The notes: generated by a model not told the origin, from the sequence alone. 45,444 bases of DNA from Hyphomicrobiales bacterium (GCA_021775425.1 JAJFHX010000048.1:1-45444); one strand, 5' to 3'. Positions 23,208 through 32,742 are shown, numbered from the stretch's first letter. Made by a program: numbers and translations.

Positions 23208-25315
23208 CTGAAACATCAACCATGATGGACAGAATGAAAGGGCATGGCGATATAGGTCTTGCCCTTGGCATCATAGCCATTCTCATTGTGCTGATCCTGC
23301 CCATGCCGTCTTTTATGCTGGATGCAGCCCTGGCCATTTCCATCACCTTTTCAGTGATGATTTTGATGACATCACTGTTCATCCACACCCCGCTGGAATT
23401 TTCATCATTCCCGACCATTTTGCTCATCGCCACAATGATGCGGCTGGCACTGAATCTCGCCTCAACCCGTCTCATCCTCAGCCATGGCCACGAAGGAACT
23501 GATGCCGCCGGCCATGTCATTGAAGCTTTTGGCAATTTTGTCATGCAGGGCAATTTCGTCATCGGTATTATCGTGTTTTCTATCCTGGTTCTGGTGAATT
23601 TCATCGTCATCACCAAGGGTTCAGGCCGAATAGCCGAAGTCGCGGCCCGCTTCACACTCGATGCCATGCCGGGCAAACAAATGGCCATTGACGCTGACCT
23701 TTCTGCTGGTTTGATTGACGAAGAGCAAGCCAAAGCCCGCCGCCAGCGATTAGAAAGTGAAAGTTCATTCTTTGGCGCGATGGATGGTGCTTCAAAATTT
23801 GTCCGTGGTGACGCTGTTGCCGGCCTCCTCATCACTGTCATCAACATTGTCGGCGGCATCATCATCGGCGTTGGCCAAAACGGTCTTTCCTTCACTGACG
23901 CCGCCCAGACATACACCCTCCTCACCATTGGTGACGGCCTTGTCAGTCAGGTGCCTGCACTAATCGTTTCAACCGCCGCCGGTCTTCTGGTTTCCAAAGC
24001 CGGTGTCGATGGGGCTGCCAACGTCGCCTTGTCAGAGCAGCTCTCCGGTTATCCAAAAGCCCTTGGCATGTCATCCGGCGTGATGCTGTTCATGGCAACA
24101 TTGCCCGGCATCCCGCTGGCACCATTTCTCACCCTCTCTCTCGCAACCGGCCTCTTAGCCTGGCAGTCCAAAGGCTCCCAGAAAAAGAAAGAGGAAGAAA
24201 TAGCGAGGGTAGAAGCCGTCAAACAACTCGAAGCTTCAGCCCCACCTGCCGAAGAACCAATCGCCAATGTGCTGAAAATTGACAGCCTGCGCTTAGAACT
24301 CGGTTATTCTCTTATCCCCATGATCAAAGACGGCGCCCCGGATGGCGACAGGCTGACAGAGCAAATCAAAGCCTTAAGACGCCAGCTCGCAGCAGATATG
24401 GGTTTTGTTATGCCGTCCGTGCGCATTCTTGATGATGTTCACCTTGGCCCGAATGATTATGTCATCAAAGTGAAAGAAGTCGCCTCAGGGGACGGCGTGA
24501 TTTACCCTGGCCAGTTCCTCGTTATGGACCCTTCCGGGCGCGAATTAGACATCTCTGGCCTCACCACAACTGAACCAACCTTCGGCCTCCCTGCCAAATG
24601 GATCACCGTTGAAAATCGAGACGAAGCCCAGATCAAAGGTTACACCGTTGTTGACCCGGTCACTGTCATATCGACACATCTGACAGAAGTCTTAAAGAAC
24701 AACATGGCAGACCTCTTGTCTTATACAGAGGTCAATGGCCTCCTTGAAAACCTAGACGCCAATCAGAAAAAATTGATGGATGACATCATCCCATCACAAA
24801 TCAACATCACCGGCATTCAGCGCATCCTGCAAAATCTGCTCAAAGAACGCGTCTCAATCCGTGACTTGCCAGCCATTCTTGAAGGCATCGCAGAAGCCAC
24901 AGTCTTCACTTCAAATGGCCAGGCAATTACCGAACATGTGCGCGCCCGTCTCTCCCGGCAGATTTCATCCTCCCACACCAACCCGGATGGCACATTGGCG
25001 ATCATCTCTATGCACCCGCAATGGGAGCAGGAATTTGCTGAAACCATCATCGGCGAAGGGGAAGACCGCCAGCTGGCCATGGCACCAAGCAAACTCCAGG
25101 GCTTTATTCGCGCCGTCGCAGCCGCTTTTGAAGAAGCTTCAGCCAATGGTGATTATGCTGTCTTGCTCACAAGCCCTCCAGCACGGCCTTTCGTTCGCTC
25201 TATTGTCGAGCGTTTCCGCCCACAAACCGTTGTTCTCAGCCAGAACGAAATTCACCCACAGGCCAAAATTCGCACAGCCGCTCTGGTCGCTCCCATGCAA
25301 ACTGAAAACGCCTGA
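23198..25315 (+). CDS. flhA: Flagellar export gate protein FlhA
   Basis: 705 residues, typical length. FlhA forms the nonameric ring of the flagellar type III export gate and uses the proton-motive force. About eight membrane segments fill residues 20-325, including IAILIVLILPMPSFMLDAALAIS. The family signature between them is seen in RMALN-like MMRLALNLASTRLILS and GDAVAGLLITVINIVGG. The cytoplasmic domain (about 340-690) contains LELGYSLIPM, MGFVMPSVRI and PAILEGIAEA. The ATG is 120 bp after flbD. A second ATG two codons later is an equal candidate. Confidence 0.97.
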   Translation: MAMTETSTMMDRMKGHGDIGLALGIIAILIVLILPMPSFMLDAALAISITFSVMILMTSLFIHTPLEFSSFPTILLIATMMRLALNLASTRLILSHGHEGTDAAGHVIEAFGNFVMQGNFVIGIIVFSILVLVNFIVITKGSGRIAEVAARFTLDAMPGKQMAIDADLSAGLIDEEQAKARRQRLESESSFFGAMDGASKFVRGDAVAGLLITVINIVGGIIIGVGQNGLSFTDAAQTYTLLTIGDGLVSQVPALIVSTAAGLLVSKAGVDGAANVALSEQLSGYPKALGMSSGVMLFMATLPGIPLAPFLTLSLATGLLAWQSKGSQKKKEEEIARVEAVKQLEASAPPAEEPIANVLKIDSLRLELGYSLIPMIKDGAPDGDRLTEQIKALRRQLAADMGFVMPSVRILDDVHLGPNDYVIKVKEVASGDGVIYPGQFLVMDPSGRELDISGLTTTEPTFGLPAKWITVENRDEAQIKGYTVVDPVTVISTHLTEVLKNNMADLLSYTEVNGLLENLDANQKKLMDDIIPSQINITGIQRILQNLLKERVSIRDLPAILEGIAEATVFTSNGQAITEHVRARLSRQISSSHTNPDGTLAIISMHPQWEQEFAETIIGEGEDRQLAMAPSKLQGFIRAVAAAFEEASANGDYAVLLTSPPARPFVRSIVERFRPQTVVLSQNEIHPQAKIRTAALVAPMQTENA

Positions 25316-25395
25316 GCCCAAGTCACATAATATCAATTCTGGTCTTTTTCAGCTATCATCACATGGCTAATGAACAATAGTCTTTACGGTGCAAA

Positions 25396-26226
25396 ATGGA
25401 TGACAGCCACAACAAAACCGCATTGAACGATAAAACAGCCACTCAACGGCAATTAGAGCGCCTGGAGGGCACATCAAGGCACATAGCAACCACCGTTATA
25501 GATTTCATCTTCCCGCCGCTGTGCCTCAATTGCCAGACTGAACTTGATGCCCCAAACCACCTTTGCTCACCCTGCTGGCAGGATATCACGTTTCTGGTGG
25601 AGCCCCTTTGTCATGTGAAAGGCACCCCGTTGCCCTATGATATCAACCCATTTAATAACGACCAGCTAACCATTTCAGCTGACGCCCTCGCCAACCCGCC
25701 AATATATGACCAGGCCCGAAGCATCGCTCACTATGACGGCACCATGCGCGCTCTCATCCATAAATTCAAATATCAAGACCGCCATGAACTCACCAGCCTG
25801 TTCGCCACCTGGTTGATGCATTTTGGCCGGACCCAGCTAAGCAGGGCCGATCTGCTGATCCCTGTCCCGCTTTATAAATGGCGCTTCTGGCAGCGAAGAT
25901 TTAATCAGTCAGCAGAAATAGCCAAAAGGTTAAGCACACTTTCAGGTATCCCCTATGATGTAGAGCCCCTCATCAGAACAAAGAAAACCAGAGCCCAGGT
26001 TGGTCTCAGCTTTAAAGAGCGTCAGAATAATGTCAGAAATGCTTTCTACATCCCACCATCGAAAGTAAAAGCAATCGAAAATAAAACAGTTATTTTAATA
26101 GATGATGTAATAACCACTGGTGCAACGGTCAACGCCGCAGCAACCAAACTAAAGGACAGTGGAGTAAGCTCAGTAATTGTACTAAGTTTGGCAACAGTGA
26201 TAAAAGAACTCATTGAAACTTTTTAA
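25396..26226 (+). CDS. comF: ComF-family phosphoribosyltransferase-like protein
   Basis: 276 residues. ComF proteins are linked to DNA uptake and recombination, acting in the cytoplasm. A zinc-finger-like pair CLNC and CSPC lies near residues 44-61. The PRTase domain ends with VILIDDVITTGATVNAAA (about 235-252), the PRPP-binding loop. RSIAHYDGTMRALIHKFKYQDR and DLLIPVPLYKWRFWQRRFNQS are further family motifs. An N-terminal extension of about 35 residues is not conserved. It lies 80 bp after flhA, and whether it is co-transcribed with it is not clear. Confidence 0.88.
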   Translation: MDDSHNKTALNDKTATQRQLERLEGTSRHIATTVIDFIFPPLCLNCQTELDAPNHLCSPCWQDITFLVEPLCHVKGTPLPYDINPFNNDQLTISADALANPPIYDQARSIAHYDGTMRALIHKFKYQDRHELTSLFATWLMHFGRTQLSRADLLIPVPLYKWRFWQRRFNQSAEIAKRLSTLSGIPYDVEPLIRTKKTRAQVGLSFKERQNNVRNAFYIPPSKVKAIENKTVILIDDVITTGATVNAAATKLKDSGVSSVIVLSLATVIKELIETF

Positions 26227-26698
26227 TAACTACCGATTTATATAAAAATCAAATCACTTCATAAGATATATTCGAGTGAAATAAAGTATAAAACGAAGTA
26301 CTATTACGCAGCCTTATTAAAATGGGCAGAATTGCCTTTTTTAATTGCATTATATCTTACAACTATAGGGTGAAATCAATAATTTCTAGCAATATTAGAC
26401 TATAAATTTATCTACTCAAAAAAATATATTAGTAAAAATCTGCAGAAAAACAAATAAACCATAATATTTTTACTAAATAACTATCAGTAATATCTTTTTA
26501 TTAAGGTGTTTATTGATATTAATATTTCAACTCATATATTAAGATGAAACAAAAAAATAACATTATTCGGAATGAATATTGTTTTTAAACAATGCCGAAC
26601 AGAAATAGAAATATAAAAATAATTAATACTTCATGTAAGCAATCAGAAGCAAAGTCTTCTGTATAAAAATAATATTCTGCACGTAATGGGAGAGAAAA
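26227..26698 (+). promoter_or_regulatory. Very AT-rich upstream region of mucR
   Basis: 470 bp without a gene, much more AT-rich than its surroundings. Inverted repeats: ATTGTTT (26578-26584) with AAACAAT (26587-26593), enclosed by TTCGG (26566-26570) with CCGAA (26595-26599); and CAGAAG (26644-26649) with CTTCTG (26656-26661) followed by an AT-rich stretch. MucR-family proteins bind AT-rich DNA and often repress their own genes, so this is a likely autoregulatory region. Confidence 0.5.
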
Positions 26699-27106
26699 AT
26701 GGATCAGGAAAATCAAAACGTCGCTGTCGTTGAACTCACCGCAGATATCGTCGCAGCCTATGTCAGTAATAACTCAGTTGTTGTCACAGAAGTCCCCACT
26801 CTGATCGCTGAAGTGTTTGATGCACTCAGCAAAGCAGCACGGGTCACACCAGGCAACACTCTGGAAGAATTAAAACCAGCCGTTCCGGTGAAAAAATCAA
26901 TCACACCAGATTTCATCGTTTGCCTAGAAGACGGCAAACAGTTCAAATCTCTGAAACGACACCTGAGAACGCATTACAATCTCTCACCTGAGGAATACCG
27001 CGAAAAATGGAGCCTGCCACATGATTATCCGATGGTAGCCCCTAATTACGCAGCCGCAAGATCTCGGCTTGCCAAAAAAATGGGCCTTGGCCAGCGCGCG
27101 GCATAA
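26699..27106 (+). CDS. mucR: MucR/Ros-family zinc-finger transcriptional regulator
   Basis: 135 residues with GGGAGAG before the ATG. MucR proteins are nucleoid-type global regulators; in Caulobacter they repress cell-cycle genes including ctrA. The N-terminal half has [14 protein letters not shown] and [12 protein letters not shown]. The zinc finger is [20 protein letters not shown] (about residues 82-101), with Cys-X2-Asp in place of Cys-X2-Cys, as in the MucR subgroup. The tail has [27 protein letters not shown]. It is followed by a strong terminator, so it is monocistronic. Confidence 0.95.
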   Translation: MDQENQNVAVVELTADIVAAYVSNNSVVVTEVPTLIAEVFDALSKAARVTPGNTLEELKPAVPVKKSITPDFIVCLEDGKQFKSLKRHLRTHYNLSPEEYREKWSLPHDYPMVAPNYAAARSRLAKKMGLGQRAA

Positions 27107-27155
27107 ATACGAATGCACAAAAGATGCAAAATTTAAAATTTGCAGGAACTGACCA

Positions 27156-27188
27156 TAAAATCTCACTCAACAGGGTGAGATTTTTTTT
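27156..27188 (+). terminator. Rho-independent terminator after mucR
   Basis: AATCTCAC (27159-27166) pairs perfectly with GTGAGATT (27175-27182) and is followed by six more T. A weaker hairpin, TGCAAA/TTTGCA, lies just before it at 27125-27144. Confidence 0.85.
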
Positions 27189-27236
27189 GTGTTCTGACAA
27201 ACGGTTAGCTTATTTCCGCTCAATATGAGAACAAAT

Positions 27237-27290
27237 GTTCTCTTTTGTTCTTGACTTGTTCGCAATAAAAAAATAGAACATAAAAAGAAC
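27237..27290 (+). promoter_or_regulatory. imuA promoter with two LexA boxes
   Basis: GTTC-TTGACTT-GTTC at 27247-27261 is an exact GTTC-N7-GTTC alphaproteobacterial LexA box, and its spacer holds the -35 TTGACT (27251-27256). The -10 is TAGAAC (27274-27279), 17 bp away. A second box in the opposite orientation, GAAC-ATAAAAA-GAAC (27276-27290), covers the -10 and the start. An extra GTTC lies at 27237-27240. This predicts strong repression by LexA and induction by DNA damage. Confidence 0.8.
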
Positions 27291-27315
27291 ATAACTGAGT
27301 GAGAAGGCCACGATC

Positions 27316-28230
27316 ATGAGAAAGCAACCCGAAATTTTATCCCACCAGCTAACAACCAATAAAGTCGCAGCAATGCTTGATCAGGCGCCTTCCCCCTTCA
27401 CCAGCCAGATTAATGTTCCGGCCGGTGCGGCCAACACAACACCTGATAATATCAATCCTGAAGTCAAAGAATTTGCCAATATCATCAACAATTTTGCCGC
27501 GACCTCAATCAACACACAAACAGAACAAGCCGGCGAATTAAAATTTGGCGCACCTCAAATTGATCTCAGCCTGCCAGAAGGTACATTAGCAAAAGACGGA
27601 ATTCACCAGTTTAACCCAAAACACTTCCGTGATCAGGAAAAAGCATTTCAATGCGCTCTGCTATTGGCTGCCCGGCAACGGGCCACCCAATCAGGCTCTC
27701 CCCTTTTCTGCTTTTTAACAGAAGATCAGACAAGCCTGATTGAATGGTTAAGCGGCCCGGCTTTAAACCTGACCGGTCTTTCAACAGATGATCTTGTGAT
27801 CATTACAGCCAAACATAGCGATGAGTTGTTATGGGCAATGGAAGAAACCCTTCACACAACAAACACACCCGCGCTCGTTGCTCACTTTACATTGCTGGAC
27901 AATCTTTCAGCACAACGCCTCGCTTATGCAGCAAAGCGAACAAACACTCCCTGTCTGCTAATCTGCAACCATAAAATTGAAGGCCCCATACACACAAGAT
28001 CACAATGGGCAGTAGAAGAAATTACCAATGTTGAAAATACAGATGATGAAAATCAATTCAATGTAGCACTTTCATTATCAGGCTCTTTTTCAGAAAAAAT
28101 GTCAGATAGAGAAAAAGATAATCTCAGCACCAACGAACTGAGCTGGTCTCTCAAATGGCAATCAGATAAAGGCAGATTCTCAGCCCTGTTAAATCAAGCA
28201 TCACCACATAACAGTGCAACCCTGCACTAG
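27316..28230 (+). CDS. imuA: ImuA-like SOS mutagenesis protein
   Basis: 304 residues. ImuA is a RecA-related protein without ATPase activity that works with ImuB and DnaE2 in translesion synthesis. Family features are DLSLPEGTLAKDGIHQF (about residues 87-103), then LSTDDLVIITAKHSDELLWAMEETL (about 156-180) and LSAQRLAYAAKRTNTPCLLI, with a C-terminal RSQWAVEEI. No Walker A motif is visible. The first 80 residues are less conserved, and the C-terminal 70 are variable. LexA boxes in the promoter support an SOS role. Unusually, no imuB or dnaE2 follows: a terminator lies directly downstream. Confidence 0.72.
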   Translation: MRKQPEILSHQLTTNKVAAMLDQAPSPFTSQINVPAGAANTTPDNINPEVKEFANIINNFAATSINTQTEQAGELKFGAPQIDLSLPEGTLAKDGIHQFNPKHFRDQEKAFQCALLLAARQRATQSGSPLFCFLTEDQTSLIEWLSGPALNLTGLSTDDLVIITAKHSDELLWAMEETLHTTNTPALVAHFTLLDNLSAQRLAYAAKRTNTPCLLICNHKIEGPIHTRSQWAVEEITNVENTDDENQFNVALSLSGSFSEKMSDREKDNLSTNELSWSLKWQSDKGRFSALLNQASPHNSATLH

Positions 28231-28240
28231 CTGAATGTAA

Positions 28241-28276
28241 GGGGGACGGTTTCTACCAGGAAACCGTCCCTTTTTT
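28241..28276 (+). terminator. Rho-independent terminator after imuA
   Basis: GGGACGGTTTC (28243-28253) pairs perfectly with GAAACCGTCCC (28260-28270), followed by TTTTTT. It closes the imuA transcript immediately after its stop. Confidence 0.9.
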
Positions 28277-28483
28277 CGCCTTCCCGAAGCAGTGATTATC
28301 CTCCTAAAATTTCGCCCTCCCTCTTGAAATTCAGTAAGAAACGCTTATCTGTCTCTATGTGTGGGGCAAGATTATCATCCCCCTCCTAAAGTTTGACAAA
28401 ATCAAATTTTACAATCTATAACTAGAAGTCTATAATCGTATTTAATTTAAACCGGCTTCATGTCGGCAATTTTAACACCATAG

Positions 28484-28504
28484 TTATGCTCATAATGAGC
28501 ATAA
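28484..28504 (+). promoter_or_regulatory. 21-bp perfect palindrome upstream of nadA, likely operator
   Basis: TTATGCTCAT and ATGAGCATAA flank a single A. It is about 160 bp before the nadA ATG, where a promoter would be expected. The predicted NAD-synthesis repressor of alphaproteobacteria is NadQ; whether this matches its motif needs a comparison I cannot make. Confidence 0.55.
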
Positions 28505-28570
28505 TGTAAGTTATACCCGATCTGCAAAATAAATTTAAGAAGGCTTAAAATCTACTATTTGAGCAATACG

Positions 28571-28609
28571 TGCAAACCACATAAAGCATTTCAAATGCTT
28601 TAGTTTGCA
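28571..28609 (+). promoter_or_regulatory. Two-tier hairpin in the nadA leader
   Basis: TGCAAAC (28571-28577) pairs with GTTTGCA (28603-28609), and inside it AAAGCATTT (28583-28591) pairs with AAATGCTTT (28593-28601). It ends 53 bases before the nadA ATG. It has no T-run. It may be an RNA stem or a second protein-binding palindrome. Confidence 0.45.
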
Positions 28610-28662
28610 GAACAAAGAGTGGAGCAAGTTAACAGAGTTCCACAACAGAAAAGAGGTTCGCC

Positions 28663-29733
28663 ATGGCGGTAATGGAACAAACATTGATTAATCGGAAATC
28701 TGATCAGCAGATTAACCCGGCAGCAGTGCTATCGGCGTCAAAGCTCGAATATACCCCTGAAGTGGCAAAAGAAATGGCCCCTTTATATGAGCGGGTCAAA
28801 TCTGTAGTCCCTCCAGTAGAATGGCCGCAAATGGCGCCCTTGATCAAAGCCATCAACGATCTGAAAAAGCAGCGCAATGCCGTGATTCTCGCTCATAATT
28901 ATATGACGCCTGAGATTTTTCATTGTATTTCCGATTACGTCGGAGACAGCCTCCAGCTAGCTGTTGAAGCCAGTAAGGTTGATGCAGATGTCATCCTGCA
29001 ATGCGGTGTTCACTTCATGGCCGAAACTTCTAAACTGATGAACCCAAGCAAAAAAGTGCTTATCTCAGACGTCAAAGCCGGCTGTTCATTGGCCGAATCA
29101 ATCACTGCAGCTGATGTCAGAGCATTAAGAGAAGCTTACCCGGGCGTGCCGATCGTCACTTATGTCAACACCTCAGCTGATGTGAAAGCTGAATGTGACA
29201 TCTGCTGTACCTCATCAAATGCGGTTCAGATCGTCAACTCATTTGAGTCTGACAAAGTGATCATGGTGCCGGATGAATATCTGGCTAAATATGTCGCCAC
29301 ACAAACGGACAAAGAAATCATTGCCTGGAAAGGTCATTGTGAAGTTCATGAACGCTTCACCGCCAAAGAACTCAACGAATACAGAGAAGCAAATCCGGGC
29401 TTAAAAATCATCGCTCACCCTGAGTGCCCGCCAGAAGTCATTGAAGCGGCTGATTACACCGGCTCAACAGGTGCCATGATCAGCTGGGTCAAAAACAACC
29501 GGCCCTCAAAAGTGATGATGGTGACAGAATGCTCAATGAGTGACAACGTTGCAGTAGAAACACCCGGCGTTGAATTCATCAGGCCATGTAACTTCTGCCC
29601 ACACATGAAGCGCATCACATTGGAAAATGTTTATGAAGCTTTACTTGAAATGAAAGAGGAAGTCACAATCGCACCAGAAATTGCTGAACGCGCTAGACTT
29701 TCTGTCCAGAAAATGATCGACGCAACCACATAG
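28663..29733 (+). CDS. nadA: Quinolinate synthase NadA
   Basis: 356 residues with AGAGG before the ATG. It condenses iminoaspartate with dihydroxyacetone phosphate to quinolinate using a 4Fe-4S cluster. The three cluster cysteines by position are Cys114 (LQCGVHFM), Cys226 (GHCEVHERF) and Cys312 (NFCPHMKR). AVILAHNYM (73-81), CTSSNAV (182-188) and [10 protein letters not shown] are other family motifs. It is first of nadA-nadB-nadC, with 33 bp to nadB, an operon making nicotinate mononucleotide from aspartate. Confidence 0.97.
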   Translation: MAVMEQTLINRKSDQQINPAAVLSASKLEYTPEVAKEMAPLYERVKSVVPPVEWPQMAPLIKAINDLKKQRNAVILAHNYMTPEIFHCISDYVGDSLQLAVEASKVDADVILQCGVHFMAETSKLMNPSKKVLISDVKAGCSLAESITAADVRALREAYPGVPIVTYVNTSADVKAECDICCTSSNAVQIVNSFESDKVIMVPDEYLAKYVATQTDKEIIAWKGHCEVHERFTAKELNEYREANPGLKIIAHPECPPEVIEAADYTGSTGAMISWVKNNRPSKVMMVTECSMSDNVAVETPGVEFIRPCNFCPHMKRITLENVYEALLEMKEEVTIAPEIAERARLSVQKMIDATT

Positions 29734-29766
29734 AAGCGCCTCTTTCCTGAAAAGTAATGTCATGAC

Positions 29767-31380
29767 ATGGCAGACAAACGCCAGCAGAAAACACAGACCC
29801 GCAAGTCCCGCACCATCACTTTGAACCATGACGTCATTATTGTCGGTGCGGGGCTTGCAGGTCTATTCGCAGCCCTCAAGCTCGCCCCCATTCCAACCAC
29901 CATCATCGCCGCAAAAACACTTGGTTCTGGCAGTTCCAGCGTCTGGGCTCAGGGTGGTGTCGCCGCCGCCATCGGTGAGGGTGACACAACAGATAAACAT
30001 GCAGCCGATACAATCAACGTTGGTGCTGGCCTTGTTGATCATCAAATCGCCCAACTGATCACAAGCGAGGCACCCGCCGCTATAAAAGATCTGCTTCATT
30101 ATGGTGTGCCTTTTGATAAAAACATCGAAGGAAAATTACAGCTCTCTAAAGAAGCCGCACACTCCAATCGGCGTATTGTCAGAGTTGAAGGTGACAGAGC
30201 TGGCGCCGCAATCATGGCCGCTTTGATTTCCGCTGTTAAACAAACACCATCAATTCAAATCCTCGAACAGATCGAAGTCCATAAACTAGCCAGAAAAAAC
30301 GGCCACATTAAAGGCGTTTATTTCTGGCCATCAAGTGCCAAAGGCACAGGCAAAGGCACGCTGTTAAAAGCCCGCTCAGTGATTTTGGCAACCGGCGGCT
30401 GCGGCCATCTTTTTGAAAAAACCACCAACCCCGATATGGCAAGAGGCGAAGGCCTGGCCATGGCGGCAAAAATTGGGGCCGTTATCAGTGACGCAGAATT
30501 TGTCCAGTTCCATCCAACAGCCATTGATTCAGATATCGACCCTGCTCCCCTTGCGACTGAAGCCTTAAGAGGAGAAGGCGCACACCTGATCAACAACCAG
30601 GGGGAAAGGTTCATGCAACAACTTCACAAAGATGCAGAACTTGCCCCAAGAGACATCGTCGCCATCGCTGTTGACAGAGAAAGAAAAGCAGGCCGCGGGG
30701 CTTTTCTTGATTGTGCCAGCACCATCGGCAAAAACATGGAACAACAATTCCCCACCGTCATTCAAAAATGCAGGGAAATAGGAATAGACCCAACCAAAGA
30801 CCCCATTCCTGTAGCCCCGGCCGCGCACTTCCATATGGGTGGCATCGTCACCGATGCAAACGGGCGCTCAACCATCGATGGCCTCTGGGCATGTGGTGAG
30901 ATCGCATCAACTGGCCTGCACGGCGGCAACCGCCTTGCTTCAAATTCACTCCTTGAAGCCGTTGTCATGTCAAGCCGCATCGCCAGCGACATTAAAAACA
31001 ACGCGACCCGTCTGAAGCAGGGGCGCACAACCGTGAAAAGCTTTAAAGAAAAAATCATCGACAAACAGCTGGATACAGACCTGAAAAGCGCCGTCAACTC
31101 ATTAAGGCAAATCATGTTTCAGCATGTAGGTGTTGAACGTAGCGAGAAAAGCCTCCGCCTTGCAATTGAGCAACTTGAAAAGCTTGAACCAATCCTTCAA
31201 AAAAGCGCCCGCACCAAAAACATGCTGCTCACCGCCAAATTCATCGTCAAAGCCGCATATGACAGAAAAGAAAGCAGAGGCAGTCACCTTAGAACAGACC
31301 ATCCTGAAAAAGTTGAGCCAGCCACAAGAAGCTATTTAAAACTTAAAGATATCGATAATTTCTTCAGTACAACCCGGTAA
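29767..31380 (+). CDS. nadB: L-aspartate oxidase NadB
   Basis: 537 residues. It oxidises aspartate to iminoaspartate for NadA. The FAD-binding site VIIVGAGLAGLFAAL is at about residues 23-37, followed by SSSVWAQGGVAAAIGEGD. HSNRRIVRVEGDRAG, LATGGCGHLF, EFVQFHPTA and the GLHGGNRLASNSLLEAVV signature near residue 383 confirm the succinate dehydrogenase-like oxidoreductase fold, with the C-terminal helical bundle after 440. Aspartate oxidase rather than SdhA or FrdA is supported by its position between nadA and nadC. Confidence 0.96.
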   Translation: MADKRQQKTQTRKSRTITLNHDVIIVGAGLAGLFAALKLAPIPTTIIAAKTLGSGSSSVWAQGGVAAAIGEGDTTDKHAADTINVGAGLVDHQIAQLITSEAPAAIKDLLHYGVPFDKNIEGKLQLSKEAAHSNRRIVRVEGDRAGAAIMAALISAVKQTPSIQILEQIEVHKLARKNGHIKGVYFWPSSAKGTGKGTLLKARSVILATGGCGHLFEKTTNPDMARGEGLAMAAKIGAVISDAEFVQFHPTAIDSDIDPAPLATEALRGEGAHLINNQGERFMQQLHKDAELAPRDIVAIAVDRERKAGRGAFLDCASTIGKNMEQQFPTVIQKCREIGIDPTKDPIPVAPAAHFHMGGIVTDANGRSTIDGLWACGEIASTGLHGGNRLASNSLLEAVVMSSRIASDIKNNATRLKQGRTTVKSFKEKIIDKQLDTDLKSAVNSLRQIMFQHVGVERSEKSLRLAIEQLEKLEPILQKSARTKNMLLTAKFIVKAAYDRKESRGSHLRTDHPEKVEPATRSYLKLKDIDNFFSTTR

Positions 31381-31442
31381 AGTTCTTTAAAATAAACCCC
31401 AGCACATTGATGCGGAACCATTGAAATTTAAGAGACCCACAT

Positions 31443-32318
31443 ATGTCAGAACGCTCACCATTCAAAAACACCATGCCCAACTTGCTTGTCAAAAAAGCGG
31501 TCATGACAGCTCTTGAAGAAGACCTCGGATTAAGAGGGGATATCACAACCAATAATATTTTCGATGAGAAAACGGTGGGAACCGCAACCCTGCGCGCAAG
31601 GGAGAAGGGAATACTTGCCGGTCAGGGTTTTGTCACAACCGCCTTCACACTGCTAGACCCAAATACAGAGATCACCTGGCATAAGCAAGATGGTAACACC
31701 CTCAGCCCAAAAGAAATTATCGCAACCATCAACGCCCCCGTCAGAACCATCCTGACAGCTGAGCGAACCGCCCTCAATTTCCTCGGTCATCTGTCAGGCA
31801 TTGCCAGCCTGACCCGCCGTTTCGTTGATAAGATTAGCCACACCAATGCAAAAATTGCTGACACCAGAAAAACCACACCCGGTCTCCGTTTTGCCCAAAA
31901 ATATGCTGTATTGGCCGGCGGCGGCACCAACCACCGCTTTCGCCTTGATGATGCTGTGATGATTAAGGATAATCACATCGCGTTTGCGGGCGGTATCAGC
32001 CAGGCCATCGAAAAAGTCAAAACCACTCTCGGTCATATGGTAAAAATAGAAGTTGAAGTTGATAATCTTGATCAGCTTGAAACCTGCCTCAAACACAACA
32101 TTGACGCGGTACTGTTAGATAATATGCTACCGGAAACATTGAGGCAGGCAGTAAAATTAATCGACGGAAAACTGATCGCAGAAGCCTCCGGCGGCATAAA
32201 CCTTGATACAGTGCAGGAAATCGCAGAAACCGGCGTTGATATCATTTCGGTCGGGGCATTAATCCATTCAGCACCCTGTCTTGATCTGGGCCTTGATATT
32301 GACATACCAGCCACCTAG
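31443..32318 (+). CDS. nadC: Quinolinate phosphoribosyltransferase NadC
   Basis: 291 residues with AAGAGA before the ATG. It converts quinolinate and PRPP to nicotinate mononucleotide. Motifs include LEEDLGLRGDITT near the N-terminus, AERTALNFLGHLSGIAS, ADTRKTTPGLR (about residues 139-149), DDAVMIKDNHIAF, VEVDNLDQLE and AVLLDNM, and the C-terminal SGGINLDTV and GVDIISVGAL. It completes the three-gene pathway, 62 bp after nadB. Confidence 0.97.
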   Translation: MSERSPFKNTMPNLLVKKAVMTALEEDLGLRGDITTNNIFDEKTVGTATLRAREKGILAGQGFVTTAFTLLDPNTEITWHKQDGNTLSPKEIIATINAPVRTILTAERTALNFLGHLSGIASLTRRFVDKISHTNAKIADTRKTTPGLRFAQKYAVLAGGGTNHRFRLDDAVMIKDNHIAFAGGISQAIEKVKTTLGHMVKIEVEVDNLDQLETCLKHNIDAVLLDNMLPETLRQAVKLIDGKLIAEASGGINLDTVQEIAETGVDIISVGALIHSAPCLDLGLDIDIPAT

Positions 32319-32387
32319 ATTATCAAAACAACCTGCCTAACCTATGTGGCGGTATAAGATAGAACCATCAACATAAAGTGACACAAA

Positions 32388-32624
32388 ATGCGATCTGGCG
32401 AAATAATGACCATCGTTATGATAATCTGGATGGTAACACCACTTGTCTCCATCTACCTCGCCATGCGTAAAAAACGAGATCGTAACTTCTGGGTCTTTAC
32501 CACTTTTCTTTGCCCGCCTTTAATCCTGTTTTTATTGTTTTTACCAAAACGCAGCAGCGCCCCAACCAAAATGTTTGGCCACGAACGCGAACAGGATGAC
32601 GGTTTCTTTCCAAATCGCGATTAA
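32388..32624 (+). CDS. Small two-span membrane protein of unknown function
   Basis: 78 residues. Residues about 7-25 (MTIVMIIWMVTPLVSIYLA) and 34-52 form two hydrophobic segments separated by a short basic loop (MRKKRDRN), and a polar tail ends DGFFPNRD. The basic loop suggests that it faces the cytoplasm. The true start may be the second Met at codon 7. It lies 69 bp after nadC on the same strand, so it may share the nad transcript, although nothing links its function to NAD. Confidence 0.5.
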   Translation: MRSGEIMTIVMIIWMVTPLVSIYLAMRKKRDRNFWVFTTFLCPPLILFLLFLPKRSSAPTKMFGHEREQDDGFFPNRD

Positions 32625-32742
32625 GCCGATCAATCTAACCAACGTATCAAACTAATTTACAAGGGCAGCATAGCTCTGCTTTTTTCGATACAAAATTCTC
32701 TCATCCAGATTCATCTCAGCCCATACTTAGCTTCACACCAAA

